The notes beneath the pieces are model-generated. The model was not told the DNA's origin and did not search any database. It saw only the letters and a list, made by a program, of their open reading frames with translations. From an uncultured Sutterella sp. (GTDB taxonomy: Bacteria > Pseudomonadota > Gammaproteobacteria > Burkholderiales > Burkholderiaceae_F): a stretch of DNA of 34,396 nt. The translations under genes and the position numbers were made by a program. The stretch spans positions 1 to 34,396 of the forward strand of contig CALEAW010000022.1 of the NCBI GenBank assembly GCA_937943605.1, in the 5' to 3' direction. Positions within the stretch are counted from its first letter, which is position 1, and each line of letters begins with the position of its first letter. Of the stretch, positions 1-8,217 are shown piece by piece.

Positions 1-55
1 AAAAAGGGGGTGTTGCAAAGTTCAGGAGAACCTGACTTTTGCAACACCCCCTTTT
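1..55 (-). terminator. Rho-independent terminator, probably bidirectional
   Basis: A long inverted repeat: the left arm (1-26) has an A-run and five Gs, and the right arm (31-55) has five Cs and a T-run, around a four-base AGAA loop. One small internal mismatch lies near the loop. Read on the minus strand it ends in a T-run just after the DUF2199-like gene, so it should end that gene's transcript. The A/T runs on both sides mean it could also stop plus-strand transcription arriving from the left. Confidence 0.85.
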
Positions 56-72
56 ATTTTTAGATCGTCCCG

Positions 73-582
73 TTAGTCTCGTTCGTTCCAATCTTCTTCA
101 TCAGCCTCTTCTTCATCATCACCAAAGAGGATGTTATCTAAGGCTTGATGGTCTTCGAGACTGAGACCATTCTTTTGGTCTTGCCCCAACGAATTCGAAG
201 AATTCACCGTCAAGAGCGGTCGACGTTCAGACGAGAAAGTTACTTTGACGATGGCATTCGATGCATCTTCATAACCAGGAATATCGTTGGCTAAACGACC
301 TTCCCCAGTCAGGCGATCCGCCGTTTCAGTACGGAAAGCCTCAAGATAGGCATCATGAAGCGCCTTGTCGACTTCGATCCAACAGCCCCATGTGAAGCTA
401 CCGTTTTCTTCATAGGCAAGCGGCACTTCGACCACACCGAACACATAAAAGCGCCCATCCATCGACGCGAAATCGTCCGTATGAATTGCGCCACGGCGAT
501 AACGCTCTAACGCATCAAGCATCCAAATGTCATCAGGTAACTTCATCTGAATGTCGCGACAAAGTTCATTGAGTTCGGTCAT
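73..582 (-). CDS. DUF2199-like protein
   Basis: Predicted cytoplasmic protein of 169 aa. The centre (about residues 35-85) has the pattern of DUF2199 proteins: a short acidic stretch, DGRFYVFGVVEVPL, then FTWGCWIEVD and a YLEAF-like helix. The function of that family is unknown to me. The C-terminal 15 residues are almost all acidic (DDEEEADEEDW). The reading frame stays open further upstream to 621, but ATG at 582 has a good Shine-Dalgarno (GAGGTAA, 7-8 nt upstream). The upstream extension would translate a hairpin at 608-630, so 582 is preferred. It lies 70 nt downstream of clpA on the same strand and before a strong terminator, so it is probably the last gene of the clpS-clpA transcript. 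No link to Clp proteolysis can be inferred from this alone. Confidence 0.75.
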   Translation of the reverse strand: MTELNELCRDIQMKLPDDIWMLDALERYRRGAIHTDDFASMDGRFYVFGVVEVPLAYEENGSFTWGCWIEVDKALHDAYLEAFRTETADRLTGEGRLANDIPGYEDASNAIVKVTFSSERRPLLTVNSSNSLGQDQKNGLSLEDHQALDNILFGDDEEEADEEDWNERD

Positions 583-607
583 TGTGATTACCTCAAAAGC
601 GACACTA

Positions 608-630
608 GACTGCCGCCCCATGCGGCAGTC
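608..630 (-). other. Intercistronic hairpin, clpA to DUF2199 gene
   Basis: A perfect 9-bp stem (GACTGCCGC / GCGGCAGTC) with a five-base loop lies between the clpA stop and the start of the next gene. No T-run follows on the minus strand, so it is not a convincing terminator. It could stabilise or uncouple the two messages. Confidence 0.5.
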
Positions 631-652
631 CTTTGTCTACGTTTAGATTGTA

Positions 653-3394
653 TTAGGATTCAGCAACGTCGAATACCACGGCATCTTTACCCTCAGCATC
701 TTTACGGATATCGAAGGTAACAACACCACCCTTCATAAGACGACCAAAGAGCAACTCATCGGCCAACGGACGACGTACCTTATCAGCGATCAAGCGTCGC
801 ATTGGACGAGCACCCATATGTGGATCGTACCCATGCTGAGCTAGCCATTCCTTAAAAGCAAGCGTGTATGTCGGTGTCACATCGCGAGCAGCTAATTGCG
901 TCGTGAGTTCAGCCAAGAACTTATCGACCACACGGCTTACAGACTCGCGTGACAACGGCGCAAAACGCACGATCGCATCTAAACGATTACGGAATTCGGG
1001 CGTAAAGGCTTTCTTCAGCGCTTCGCCTTCATCGCCAACAGAGCCACCTTCAAAACCAATCGACGTACGTTCAATGTCGCGTGCCCCCACGTTACTCGTC
1101 ATGATAATGACCGTATTGCGGAAATCCGCTTCGCGTCCTGAAGCATCCGTGAGTTTGCCGTGATCCATCACCTGCAAAAGCAGATTAAAGAGTGACGGAT
1201 GTGCTTTTTCCATTTCGTCCAAAAGCACCACGCTATAAGGATGCTTCGTGACTTGTTCTGTCAAAAGACCGCCTTCACCATAGCCCACATACCCAGGAGG
1301 CGAACCAATCAAACGACTCACCGTATGAGACTCAGCATACTCAGACATATCAAAGCGAAGCAAAGGAATACCCATTCCCTTCGCTAATTGACGCGCGAGT
1401 TCGGTCTTACCCACGCCGGTCGGCCCAGTAAAGAGGAACGAACCCACTGGACGTTCTGCACTACCTAAGCCTGAGCGAGACATACGAATCGCCGACACCA
1501 CAGCATCGACCGCCTCATCCTGACCATAAACCGTTTGACGAACCGTTTTATCAAGATCAGCCAATTCTCCGTCTTCTCGCGTTTCGACCTGATCCACAGG
1601 AATACGCGCAATACGAGCGACAAGTTCAGGCAGTTTGTCAGACGTCACCTCAATGACCGTTTCGTCCTCAGGTGCACGCTGAAGTTTCGCCGCCCCGGCT
1701 AGTTCATCGATTAAATCGATGGCTTTATCTGGGAATGTTCGATCCGTAATCCAACGATCTGCCAAGGCAACCGCACGCGGCACCACATCCTCAGCGTAAC
1801 GAACACCGTGGAAAGCTTCAAACTTAGGCACAAGCCCTGTGATAATGCGCTCTGCCTCAGTCTTGGTAACAGGCTTTAATTCAACAGCCTGCAAGCGACG
1901 TGTCATAGTTTCATCTTTGCTAAACGTCTGGCGCCACGCACGGAATGTGGTTGTCGCAATCAAACGCAAACGATCGTCGCTCACTAACTGCCCTAAGGCG
2001 TTGTATTCCTCTTGCGAATTTCCATCCGTTCCACTAATCAACATATGTAAATTGTCGATAAAAAGGACAGCGTTTGGAATCTTCTTTAAGACCGTTGCAA
2101 TCTCGTTCAACTTTTCAGCAAAAGCCCCCTTATAGCGGCTAATGAGCGAAGAGGCGTTCAATGCATACAGACGAACTTCTCGAAGCGCAGGTGGCACTTC
2201 ACCACGCACAATGCGTAAGGCCAAACCTTCCACCAAAGCCGTCTTACCTGACCCAGACTCACCTAAAATCAAAGGCTTATTCTTTCGGCGGCAGCATAAG
2301 ATTTCGCAAATACGCGTCACCTCATCATCACGGCCAATCAACGGATCGATTTGCCCTTCTTCAGCTTCTGCACTTAAGTTTCGTGTACAACTGCGTAAGA
2401 ATTTTTCTTCGCGACTTAAAGCCGGCTTCTTGGGCGCTTTGTCGTTTGCGCGATCTTCAGAATCGCCTGTAGGCTCATCATCCTTATCATCGTCAATTTG
2501 ATCGTTAATCTCATTAAGACGATTGATCAACAACTGACGAATCGCATCAATCGCTGCATCCGCGACGTCATCCCCTTTTGAAGTATCAAGGTTGATGCGC
2601 ATCACGTGCATCTTCTCAGCAGCATCTTGAAGTTCTGGCGGCAAATCCTCCATAGAGACTTCTTCAAGGAAGGGCCTCTTGTCTGCATTGGCTTGAGGTG
2701 CTTGTTGAGCATCGGCGTCGTTAGGCTTTTGATCATCTTGCTGAGATGATCCCTTGGCAGACAAAACGACTGCGTTCCCACTCGGCTTATCCTCATGAGC
2801 TTCGGCATCCTCTAAAGATTCAGAATCCTCTTCATCAATAGAGAGCGTTTCATCCAAAAAGTCAGCTAACCATTCGGTCGTCTCTGGAGGCGATAATGTA
2901 AAGATGCCTCCAGATCCATGAAGCTGTGCGTCATGCTGACGTAAAGCTAAAAGCGTCAAACCCGCCGCATCCCAAAGCTTGGCCGTGGGTGAGCCTTCGC
3001 GCAATTGTGTGCGTAAGACCACCATCAAGTCGTAGACGTCCACCACACCAGAACGACGACCCACACTCATGGCATGGATGGCCGCGTTCGCAATCCAGGA
3101 CAAAATGGTGGGTTCATCAAAGTCTTCCTCTTCAAAGCGAGGATCATAGGTCAACTCATTAGCCTCATTGACAAGGTCTCTAATGTCATCAAGGTCTAAA
3201 ATTGCGTTGTCGTAGAGTTTTGACAACATCTCGCCAGACAGGCCAGCGTTGTGCAAAACCTTCTTGGTTGACTCATGCTGACACAGCAGAATCGTGAAAA
3301 CCATCGGCATATGCTCATCTTGTTCGCGAGCTAATGATGCCGTCTGTGCCGCAAAGGCAATTTGAGCAATTGTATCTTGTAAACGATATTTCAT
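653..3394 (-). CDS. clpA: ATP-dependent Clp protease ATP-binding subunit ClpA
   Basis: Hsp100 AAA+ unfoldase that feeds substrates to the ClpP peptidase. The protein has 913 aa from ATG at 3394, against about 758 in Escherichia coli. Order: Clp N domain (about 1-145); an unusually long acidic linker rich in D, E, Q and S (about 185-335); D1 with Walker A GESGSGKT (about 378-385); D2 with Walker A GPTGVGKT and Walker B VVLLDEMEKAH. The IGF motif in TSIGFEGG, which docks ClpP, is present. In D1 the Walker B reads LFIDNLH, not LFIDEIH, so the catalytic glutamate position is Asn (codon 2051-2053). Arginine fingers (TRRLQ) remain. A TTG four codons upstream overlaps the clpS stop; ATG 8 nt after that stop is preferred although its ribosome site is weak, suggesting coupling to clpS. 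Confidence 0.95.
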   Translation of the reverse strand: MKYRLQDTIAQIAFAAQTASLAREQDEHMPMVFTILLCQHESTKKVLHNAGLSGEMLSKLYDNAILDLDDIRDLVNEANELTYDPRFEEEDFDEPTILSWIANAAIHAMSVGRRSGVVDVYDLMVVLRTQLREGSPTAKLWDAAGLTLLALRQHDAQLHGSGGIFTLSPPETTEWLADFLDETLSIDEEDSESLEDAEAHEDKPSGNAVVLSAKGSSQQDDQKPNDADAQQAPQANADKRPFLEEVSMEDLPPELQDAAEKMHVMRINLDTSKGDDVADAAIDAIRQLLINRLNEINDQIDDDKDDEPTGDSEDRANDKAPKKPALSREEKFLRSCTRNLSAEAEEGQIDPLIGRDDEVTRICEILCCRRKNKPLILGESGSGKTALVEGLALRIVRGEVPPALREVRLYALNASSLISRYKGAFAEKLNEIATVLKKIPNAVLFIDNLHMLISGTDGNSQEEYNALGQLVSDDRLRLIATTTFRAWRQTFSKDETMTRRLQAVELKPVTKTEAERIITGLVPKFEAFHGVRYAEDVVPRAVALADRWITDRTFPDKAIDLIDELAGAAKLQRAPEDETVIEVTSDKLPELVARIARIPVDQVETREDGELADLDKTVRQTVYGQDEAVDAVVSAIRMSRSGLGSAERPVGSFLFTGPTGVGKTELARQLAKGMGIPLLRFDMSEYAESHTVSRLIGSPPGYVGYGEGGLLTEQVTKHPYSVVLLDEMEKAHPSLFNLLLQVMDHGKLTDASGREADFRNTVIIMTSNVGARDIERTSIGFEGGSVGDEGEALKKAFTPEFRNRLDAIVRFAPLSRESVSRVVDKFLAELTTQLAARDVTPTYTLAFKEWLAQHGYDPHMGARPMRRLIADKVRRPLADELLFGRLMKGGVVTFDIRKDAEGKDAVVFDVAES

Positions 3395-3402
3395 TTTAAG
3401 TA

Positions 3403-3753
3403 TCAAAAGAGACTAAAAGGCACGTCACCTTCGTCAACTGGAACGGCCATACATGTAAAGGGGTAGCCCTCACGACGGGCTTTAGCCACACAACGAGCGG
3501 CTAATTGAATCGCTTTCTTTCTTGGATAGACCCCTGCAATCCCTTTGCCTTCGCGATGCACCGACATCGTCACTTTTTCCGCGTCCGCGGGTGTACGTTC
3601 AAAAATAGTAATCAACACATCGATCACCCAAGGGAAGGGCGTGTAGTCATCGTTAAGCATCACCACTTGCCAACGATCGAATGCGCGCTGCGAAAGCTGA
3701 GCTTTATCTGTAGCACTACTACGAGAAGTGCCAGACGTAAAATCCGTCGTCAT
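3403..3753 (-). CDS. clpS: ATP-dependent Clp protease adaptor ClpS
   Basis: N-end rule adaptor that binds substrates with destabilising N-terminal residues and hands them to ClpA-ClpP. The 116-aa protein has a flexible polar N-terminal tail of about 27 residues, then the ClpS core. The core carries NDDYTP, the VIDVL helix and VHREGKGIAGVY, containing the conserved Asp and His that line the N-degron pocket. It ends GDVPFSLF, a little past the usual end. The ATG at 3753 is preceded by GGATAAG. The gene sits directly before clpA on the same strand with only 8 nt between, the standard clpS-clpA order. Confidence 0.95.
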   Translation of the reverse strand: MTTDFTSGTSRSSATDKAQLSQRAFDRWQVVMLNDDYTPFPWVIDVLITIFERTPADAEKVTMSVHREGKGIAGVYPRKKAIQLAARCVAKARREGYPFTCMAVPVDEGDVPFSLF

Positions 3754-3828
3754 GAAACTTATCCAAAAACAAAATTAACGAGCAAACATTAGCACAAGAC
3801 AGCAAAAAAGCTATGGTTTAGTAAATAC

Positions 3829-3862
3829 AAAAAAGGTGCCCTCCTAAGAGAAGCACCTTTTT
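3829..3862 (-). terminator. Terminator of sodB
   Basis: Stem AAAAAGGTGC / GCACCTTTTT with a short loop, ending in a T-run on the minus strand. It lies 50 nt after the sodB stop, between sodB and clpS. The A/T flanks make it potentially bidirectional. Confidence 0.8.
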
Positions 3863-3911
3863 GTGCGCCACGCTAACGAATCAACGCGGACTTATTGTTG
3901 CTCGAACTGAA

Positions 3912-4490
3912 TTAAGCAAAATTCTTTTCAGCGAACGACCAGTTGACCAAATGATCAAAGAACGTGTCGATGAACTTTGGACGAGCGTTGCGATGGTCGA
4001 TGTAGTAAGCATGTTCCCAAACGTCCAAGTTCAAAAGCGGAACCTGTTCGCCCGTGACCGGCGTACCAGCATTGCTCGTATTCACGATAGCAAGCGTACC
4101 ATCGGTGTTCTTCACAAGCCACGTCCAACCAGAACCGAAGTTACCAGCGGCAGCAGCAGAGAAAGCCTTGCGGAATTCAGCATAAGAGCCCCAGGTCGCG
4201 ACGATGGCGTCAAGAAGAGCGCCCGTCGGTTCACCACCACCCTGTGGCTTCATGCCATTCCAGAAGAAGGTGTGATTAAAGACCTGAGCAGCGTTGTTGA
4301 AGACACCGCCTTCAGAGGTGCGAATTACATCAAGAAGATCCTTACCTTCAAAAGCCGTACCTGCCGTCAAGTTGTTCAGATTGTTGACGTAGGTCTGGTG
4401 ATGCTTACCCCAGTGGAATTCGAGCGTCTCACGGCTCATGTGGGGTTCAAGGGCGTCAAGCGCATAAGGAAGAGCAGGCAATGTAAACAT
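3912..4490 (-). CDS. sodB: Iron superoxide dismutase
   Basis: Converts superoxide to oxygen and hydrogen peroxide in the cytoplasm. The 192-aa protein has the usual length. Metal ligands are visible: His in FHWGKHHQTYV, His in NHTFFWN, and Asp and His in NLDVWEHAYYIDH. FNNAAQVFNHTFFW carries the Gln in the position typical of Fe-type enzymes; Mn-type enzymes instead have a Gly-rich GGGHxNH stretch. The frame is open for 14 more codons upstream, but ATG at 4490 starts the canonical FTLPALPYAL sequence and has a strong Shine-Dalgarno (GGGAGA, 6-7 nt away). It is a single-gene unit with its own terminator. Its ribosome site GGGGAGA is complementary to the loop of the candidate small RNA at 14111-14284. 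Confidence 0.97.
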   Translation of the reverse strand: MFTLPALPYALDALEPHMSRETLEFHWGKHHQTYVNNLNNLTAGTAFEGKDLLDVIRTSEGGVFNNAAQVFNHTFFWNGMKPQGGGEPTGALLDAIVATWGSYAEFRKAFSAAAAGNFGSGWTWLVKNTDGTLAIVNTSNAGTPVTGEQVPLLNLDVWEHAYYIDHRNARPKFIDTFFDHLVNWSFAEKNFA

Positions 4491-4567
4491 ATGATTTCTC
4501 CCCGCGGTTGCGAGATTGAGAGTGATTTTCAATAAAGTTAGTTTATCACAAAACTCGGGCTAATATA

Positions 4568-4591
4568 GAGTGTTAATATTTAGAAACACTC
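4568..4591 (-). other. Hairpin at the end of xseA
   Basis: A perfect 7-bp stem (GAGTGTT / AACACTC on the minus strand) with a 10-base AT-rich loop overlaps the xseA stop codon. Only a weak T-rich stretch follows, so it may be a weak terminator or an RNA-protecting structure. The 4491-4567 stretch then holds the sodB upstream region, where I see no clear promoter. Confidence 0.35.
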
Positions 4592-6284
4592 ATTTTTCGA
4601 CATCTAGCGCTTCAACATCGACACGACCATCGGCAAAGCGTAATGTCAGACGCTGTCCTTTTTTAATATCGGCCACTGACGAGATCGGTTGTGCACCGCG
4701 TTCGACCCAAGCATAGCCTTGTCGTAAGGGCTTTTCTGGATCCAAAGCCAATAGTGCGTGACCTAAAGCACGAAGCCGCACGGTCGCCTCATCCACACAC
4801 TTTTCAAAGAGCGGAAACTGCTGAGCCAAGCGATCAAGCTTATAAGTCTGTTGATTAACCGTTTGTTTCGCCACAATGTCTAGCGCCCCGTCCGCTTTGT
4901 TGAGACGACGATCTAGCTGAATCACTTGCTGAGCAAAGACAGATCGAAGCGCACGCTCGGAACGTACCAAACGCCCTTTATGTGCCTGTAATAGAAGGTC
5001 TGGAGACTGTAGACGAGACTCTGATAGTTCACAGCGACGTTCCTTGTTGGCCCAATAAGCATCCGCACTCACTTCAAAGCGTGCCCATTGTTTCAACAAA
5101 ACATCTTCAGAGCGCGCAGGCATATCACCTAATTGCGATAAACCTCTTGCAGCTCGCGTCAATCTCGTTTCTCGACTTTGAACGTTCTGCTCTATTAAAT
5201 AGGTGAGCTGCGTTTGAGCACGCTTAAGTTGATCCGCTTTACGTGCAAAGCCTTGCTCTTGGTTATGAACCATTTGACTTAAACGGTCAAGGGTTTGGGT
5301 CGCATCATCGAGTCGGCGCCCCACTTCTCGTTCGAGACGATCCGAACAAGCATTAAGCTGACGTAACCAGTCGCCAATTTCAGGCCCCAACTGTTCGGCA
5401 GCGGCCGTTGGCGTTGACGCACAAACGTCCGCAGCTAAGCTCGCTAGGGTTTCATCACTTTCATGACCAATCCCAGCAATGACGGGCGTATTTAAAGTTC
5501 TCAAAGTTCGAACAAGCTTTTCATCATTAAAAGCCATCAAATCTTCAAACGAACCGCCGCCACGCACAAGCAAAATCACATCAGGCCTTGCACGATCAGC
5601 GCGCTTGAGCGCCTCCATGAGTGATCGCGGTGCCATCGCCCCTTGAACAAAAGCGGGAGAAAGCGTCAGTACCACCCAAGGCATACGGCGGCGAATCGTA
5701 CGTATCACGTCCTGAAAAGCGGCCGCTTGCGCACTCGTCACCACAACAACACGTTTCACAAAACGTGGCAATGGCTTCTTAACAGATGAATCAAAAAGCC
5801 CTTCTGCACTCAAGTGTGTTTTGAGACGTAGATAGGCCTCATAAAGGGCTCCAGCACCGGCATGGCGCCATTGAGTGACTTTGATTTGTAGGTCACCACT
5901 TTTGGCATAAACATCAGGGGCACCACACACCTCAATGCGATCACCCATTCTAAATGTCGCAGGATGCTGTCTCGCTTGCCCAGCAAAATACGCACAGCGA
6001 ATTTGCGCATCACGATCTTTAATCGTGAAATAGACGTGCCCAGAAACCGGACGGGATAAGTTACTGACCTCCCCCGAAATCCAAAGCCCTCCTAAAGTGC
6101 CGACCACAGCATCCCTCAATTGCCCCACCGCCACGGAGACGGTAATCACACGGTCAGCTAACGCATCACGACGCACCGAGCTTTCTCTTGTCGTTCGAAA
6201 AGACGAACGTGAGCCAGATCGCCAAGACTTTTCGGTCTCAAGATAGTGTTCTGGATAGTCGTCATACATAGAAAAATTTGGCAT
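4590..6284 (-). CDS. xseA: Exodeoxyribonuclease VII large subunit
   Basis: Catalytic subunit of exonuclease VII, which degrades single-stranded DNA from both ends. The 564-aa protein is longer than the roughly 456 aa of E. coli. The N-terminal OB fold contains LGGLWISGEVSNLSRPVSGHVYFTIKD. The nuclease core has VVTSAQAAAFQDVIRTI, VRGGGSFEDLMAFNDE and GIGHESDETLASLAADV with STPTAAAE. A long coiled-coil region follows (about 300-500), then the C-terminal motif DPEKPLRQGYAWV. About 50 extra, Ser/Arg-rich residues precede the OB fold. The frame is open upstream to 6368, but ATG at 6284 (MPNFSMYDD) has AGGG upstream and avoids reading through the DnaA boxes. xseB is not seen in this window. Confidence 0.93.
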   Translation of the reverse strand: MPNFSMYDDYPEHYLETEKSWRSGSRSSFRTTRESSVRRDALADRVITVSVAVGQLRDAVVGTLGGLWISGEVSNLSRPVSGHVYFTIKDRDAQIRCAYFAGQARQHPATFRMGDRIEVCGAPDVYAKSGDLQIKVTQWRHAGAGALYEAYLRLKTHLSAEGLFDSSVKKPLPRFVKRVVVVTSAQAAAFQDVIRTIRRRMPWVVLTLSPAFVQGAMAPRSLMEALKRADRARPDVILLVRGGGSFEDLMAFNDEKLVRTLRTLNTPVIAGIGHESDETLASLAADVCASTPTAAAEQLGPEIGDWLRQLNACSDRLEREVGRRLDDATQTLDRLSQMVHNQEQGFARKADQLKRAQTQLTYLIEQNVQSRETRLTRAARGLSQLGDMPARSEDVLLKQWARFEVSADAYWANKERRCELSESRLQSPDLLLQAHKGRLVRSERALRSVFAQQVIQLDRRLNKADGALDIVAKQTVNQQTYKLDRLAQQFPLFEKCVDEATVRLRALGHALLALDPEKPLRQGYAWVERGAQPISSVADIKKGQRLTLRFADGRVDVEALDVEK

Positions 6285-6807
6285 ATAGACCCTGTGAATA
6301 AACCTGTGGACAAAATATAGTGCTCTAAACACTGAAAGTGTACTGCGTACAGCAGGTTTTAGGCACATGCGCTTAACCCTCTAGAGATGCCTTTTTAAAG
6401 ACTTTTCCTCACAATTTCTTTTTCTGCCTAATTTTTAGGCAATTTTTATTTTTCCTTATCTTGCAAAGACTTATGAATCTACCCACACACTTATCCACAG
6501 AACTACTCACAAGTTGTGGGGAAAACACGGGGATTTTACCTAGACCAGCTGTCCTAGCAATGCAGAAAAGAAACGAAATGTCAAGATGTTCAGAAGACTT
6601 TTCATCACATTATCCACACCGTGAGTAAATGACGAAATTCTTTAAAAAACACCCTATTAAGGATCATCGTTTTATCCTTATATAACCATATCTATTTGAT
6701 TTATAAGTAATTAATCCTTAATCGCAGTCTTTAGAAAAAACACGCCTCTCTATCACAACAGTGAGAAACGCACAGAAAACACGAAGTTATCCACGAACTT
6801 ATCCACA
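6285..6807. other. DnaA-box cluster: candidate replication origin or DnaA-binding locus
   Basis: A gene-free stretch between divergent xseA and lpxK. Sites matching TTATNCACA exactly: 6293-6301 (minus), 6491-6499, 6610-6618 and 6799-6807 (plus). One-mismatch sites: 6305-6313 (minus) and 6787-6795 (plus). AT-rich blocks lie at about 6380-6480 and 6635-6745, which could unwind. A perfect 6-bp hairpin (GCCTAA / TTAGGC) is at 6426-6440, and TAAGGAT / ATCCTTA inverted copies are at about 6658-6680. A near-match to an IHF site lies around 6685-6705. From 6808 to 7055 there is AT-rich sequence and the upstream region of lpxK, with no convincing gene. Against a chromosomal origin: dnaA and dnaN are not nearby, and the rRNA operon at the right edge would face the fork. 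Confidence 0.55.
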
Positions 6808-7055
6808 ATCTTTTAGGCGTTTTTCAATCTAAAAACACTCATTTCGAGTCTTTTATATAGGGTAAAAAAAGCAGGGCATCTTGCCGCACGAAAGTCAACA
6901 AACCGTTTATTATTGTGAGTTCCGCGCAGCCGTTTGCGTTTATTTTTCACTGTCATGTCCGACGAACCACCCCGAACTCCGTTTATCAAAGTCTTTTCAG
7001 TAGACCAACACCAGTCTGTCTATTTCTCCCTTGTTCAATCCATGGAGGCGCCACT

Positions 7056-8093
7056 ATGACGCTTCGTGCTGGACTTGAAGCCTGGGCTCATCGTCAGTGG
7101 GCTCATCGTGGTCTTGTGGCGTGTCTTCTTTCGCCACTCTCGCTTTTATTCCGCGCCATCAGCCGTTCCCGTCAAAATCGTACGGTACCCAATCGACTGC
7201 CTGTTCCTGTTGTTGTCGTTGGTAATATTTATGTTGGCGGCACGGGTAAAACGCCTGTCACTATTGCACTGGTTCGAGAACTCCAATCCCGTGGTTGGCA
7301 CCCTGGTGTCATCTCCCGTGGTTTTGGCCGTCGCGATGACAAAGTCAAACTGATTGATGAAAACACACCAGCCGTCGAAGCAGGTGACGAACCGCTTTTG
7401 ATTGCCCGAGAAACGGGGGTCCCCGTCGCCGTCGGTCGTCAGCGTTATGCTGCGGGGCAGCGTCTCCTTGAAAGCCACCCAGAAGTTGACTTGATCGTGA
7501 GTGACGATGGCTTACAACACGCCGCACTGGCACGTGACGTTGAGATTGCTGTCGTCGGCGCACGTGGTTTAGGCAATGGCTGGGTGCTTCCTGCCGGGCC
7601 TTTACGTGAACCGCCTTCTCGTTTAGATACAGTGGATGCGATTGTGCTTAACACCACGAACGAAGCGGTGGTTGAAAGCCGTACCCCACGATTTGCAGCC
7701 TCGAGTTGCTTTGGTCCTTGTACGCAACTTGCTACGGGCGCCACCGAAACCATTGACAACCTCTCTGAAAAGATTCGGGCTGAGCATTTGAAGCCTCTGT
7801 CTGCAGCGGGGATTGCCGCGCCAGGTCGTTTCTTCGCCATGATTCGTGCGCACGACATTGAAGGTGCTGAACTCGAACTTGGTGACCATTTTGATTTTGC
7901 AGAGAATCCGTTTGCCAACCGACAAGAAGACATCATCTTCATTACTGGCAAAGATGCCGTGAAGTGTCGACACATTCCTGCTTTGGCAACCGACAAGCGT
8001 CTTTGGGTTGTGGGACTTGAAGTGCAACTCGATAGTTACTTGATTGACCTCATTGACCGTCGAGCTCAAGAAGCCAAGCGTCACGCTCAATAA
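7056..8093 (+). CDS. lpxK: Tetraacyldisaccharide 4'-kinase
   Basis: Inner-membrane kinase that phosphorylates the lipid A precursor tetraacyldisaccharide-1-phosphate at the 4' position. The 345-aa protein is of normal length. An N-terminal membrane-associating helix (about 20-35, LVACLLSPLSLLFRAI) is followed by the P-loop GNIYVGGTGKTP (about 55-67). SRGFGR, EAGDEPLLIA and the family motif SDDGLQH follow. The frame is open further upstream, but ATG at 7056 has a clear GGAGG 7 nt upstream and matches the family start. It is followed by a strong terminator and then the men cassette. In many Burkholderiales lpxK is followed directly by ycaR and kdsB, which here lie 4 kb downstream. Confidence 0.95.
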   Translation: MTLRAGLEAWAHRQWAHRGLVACLLSPLSLLFRAISRSRQNRTVPNRLPVPVVVVGNIYVGGTGKTPVTIALVRELQSRGWHPGVISRGFGRRDDKVKLIDENTPAVEAGDEPLLIARETGVPVAVGRQRYAAGQRLLESHPEVDLIVSDDGLQHAALARDVEIAVVGARGLGNGWVLPAGPLREPPSRLDTVDAIVLNTTNEAVVESRTPRFAASSCFGPCTQLATGATETIDNLSEKIRAEHLKPLSAAGIAAPGRFFAMIRAHDIEGAELELGDHFDFAENPFANRQEDIIFITGKDAVKCRHIPALATDKRLWVVGLEVQLDSYLIDLIDRRAQEAKRHAQ

Positions 8094-8109
8094 CACTGCC
8101 TTCAATTTG

Positions 8110-8150
8110 AAGCCGTTCCTTTCATCATCGAAAAGAACGGCTTTTATTTT
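8110..8150 (+). terminator. Terminator of lpxK
   Basis: A perfect 9-bp stem (AAGCCGTTC / GAACGGCTT) with a 16-base loop is followed by a T-rich tract. It lies 16 nt after the lpxK stop and separates lpxK from the men genes. Confidence 0.85.
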
Positions 8151-8156
8151 TTATTT

Positions 8157-8168
8157 TACAGTACTGTA
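8157..8168. promoter_or_regulatory. 12-bp palindrome in the menF upstream region
   Basis: A perfect palindrome, TACAGTACTGTA, sits 50 nt before the menF start and just upstream of a -10-like TACAAT (8172-8177). This is a typical position for a repressor operator. I do not recognise the regulator. The promoter itself is only partly convincing because no good -35 is present. Confidence 0.4.
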
Positions 8169-8217
8169 CGATACAATACTTTTAGTTTTATGCCTCTTTT
8201 TCTTTGGAACATGGTTT

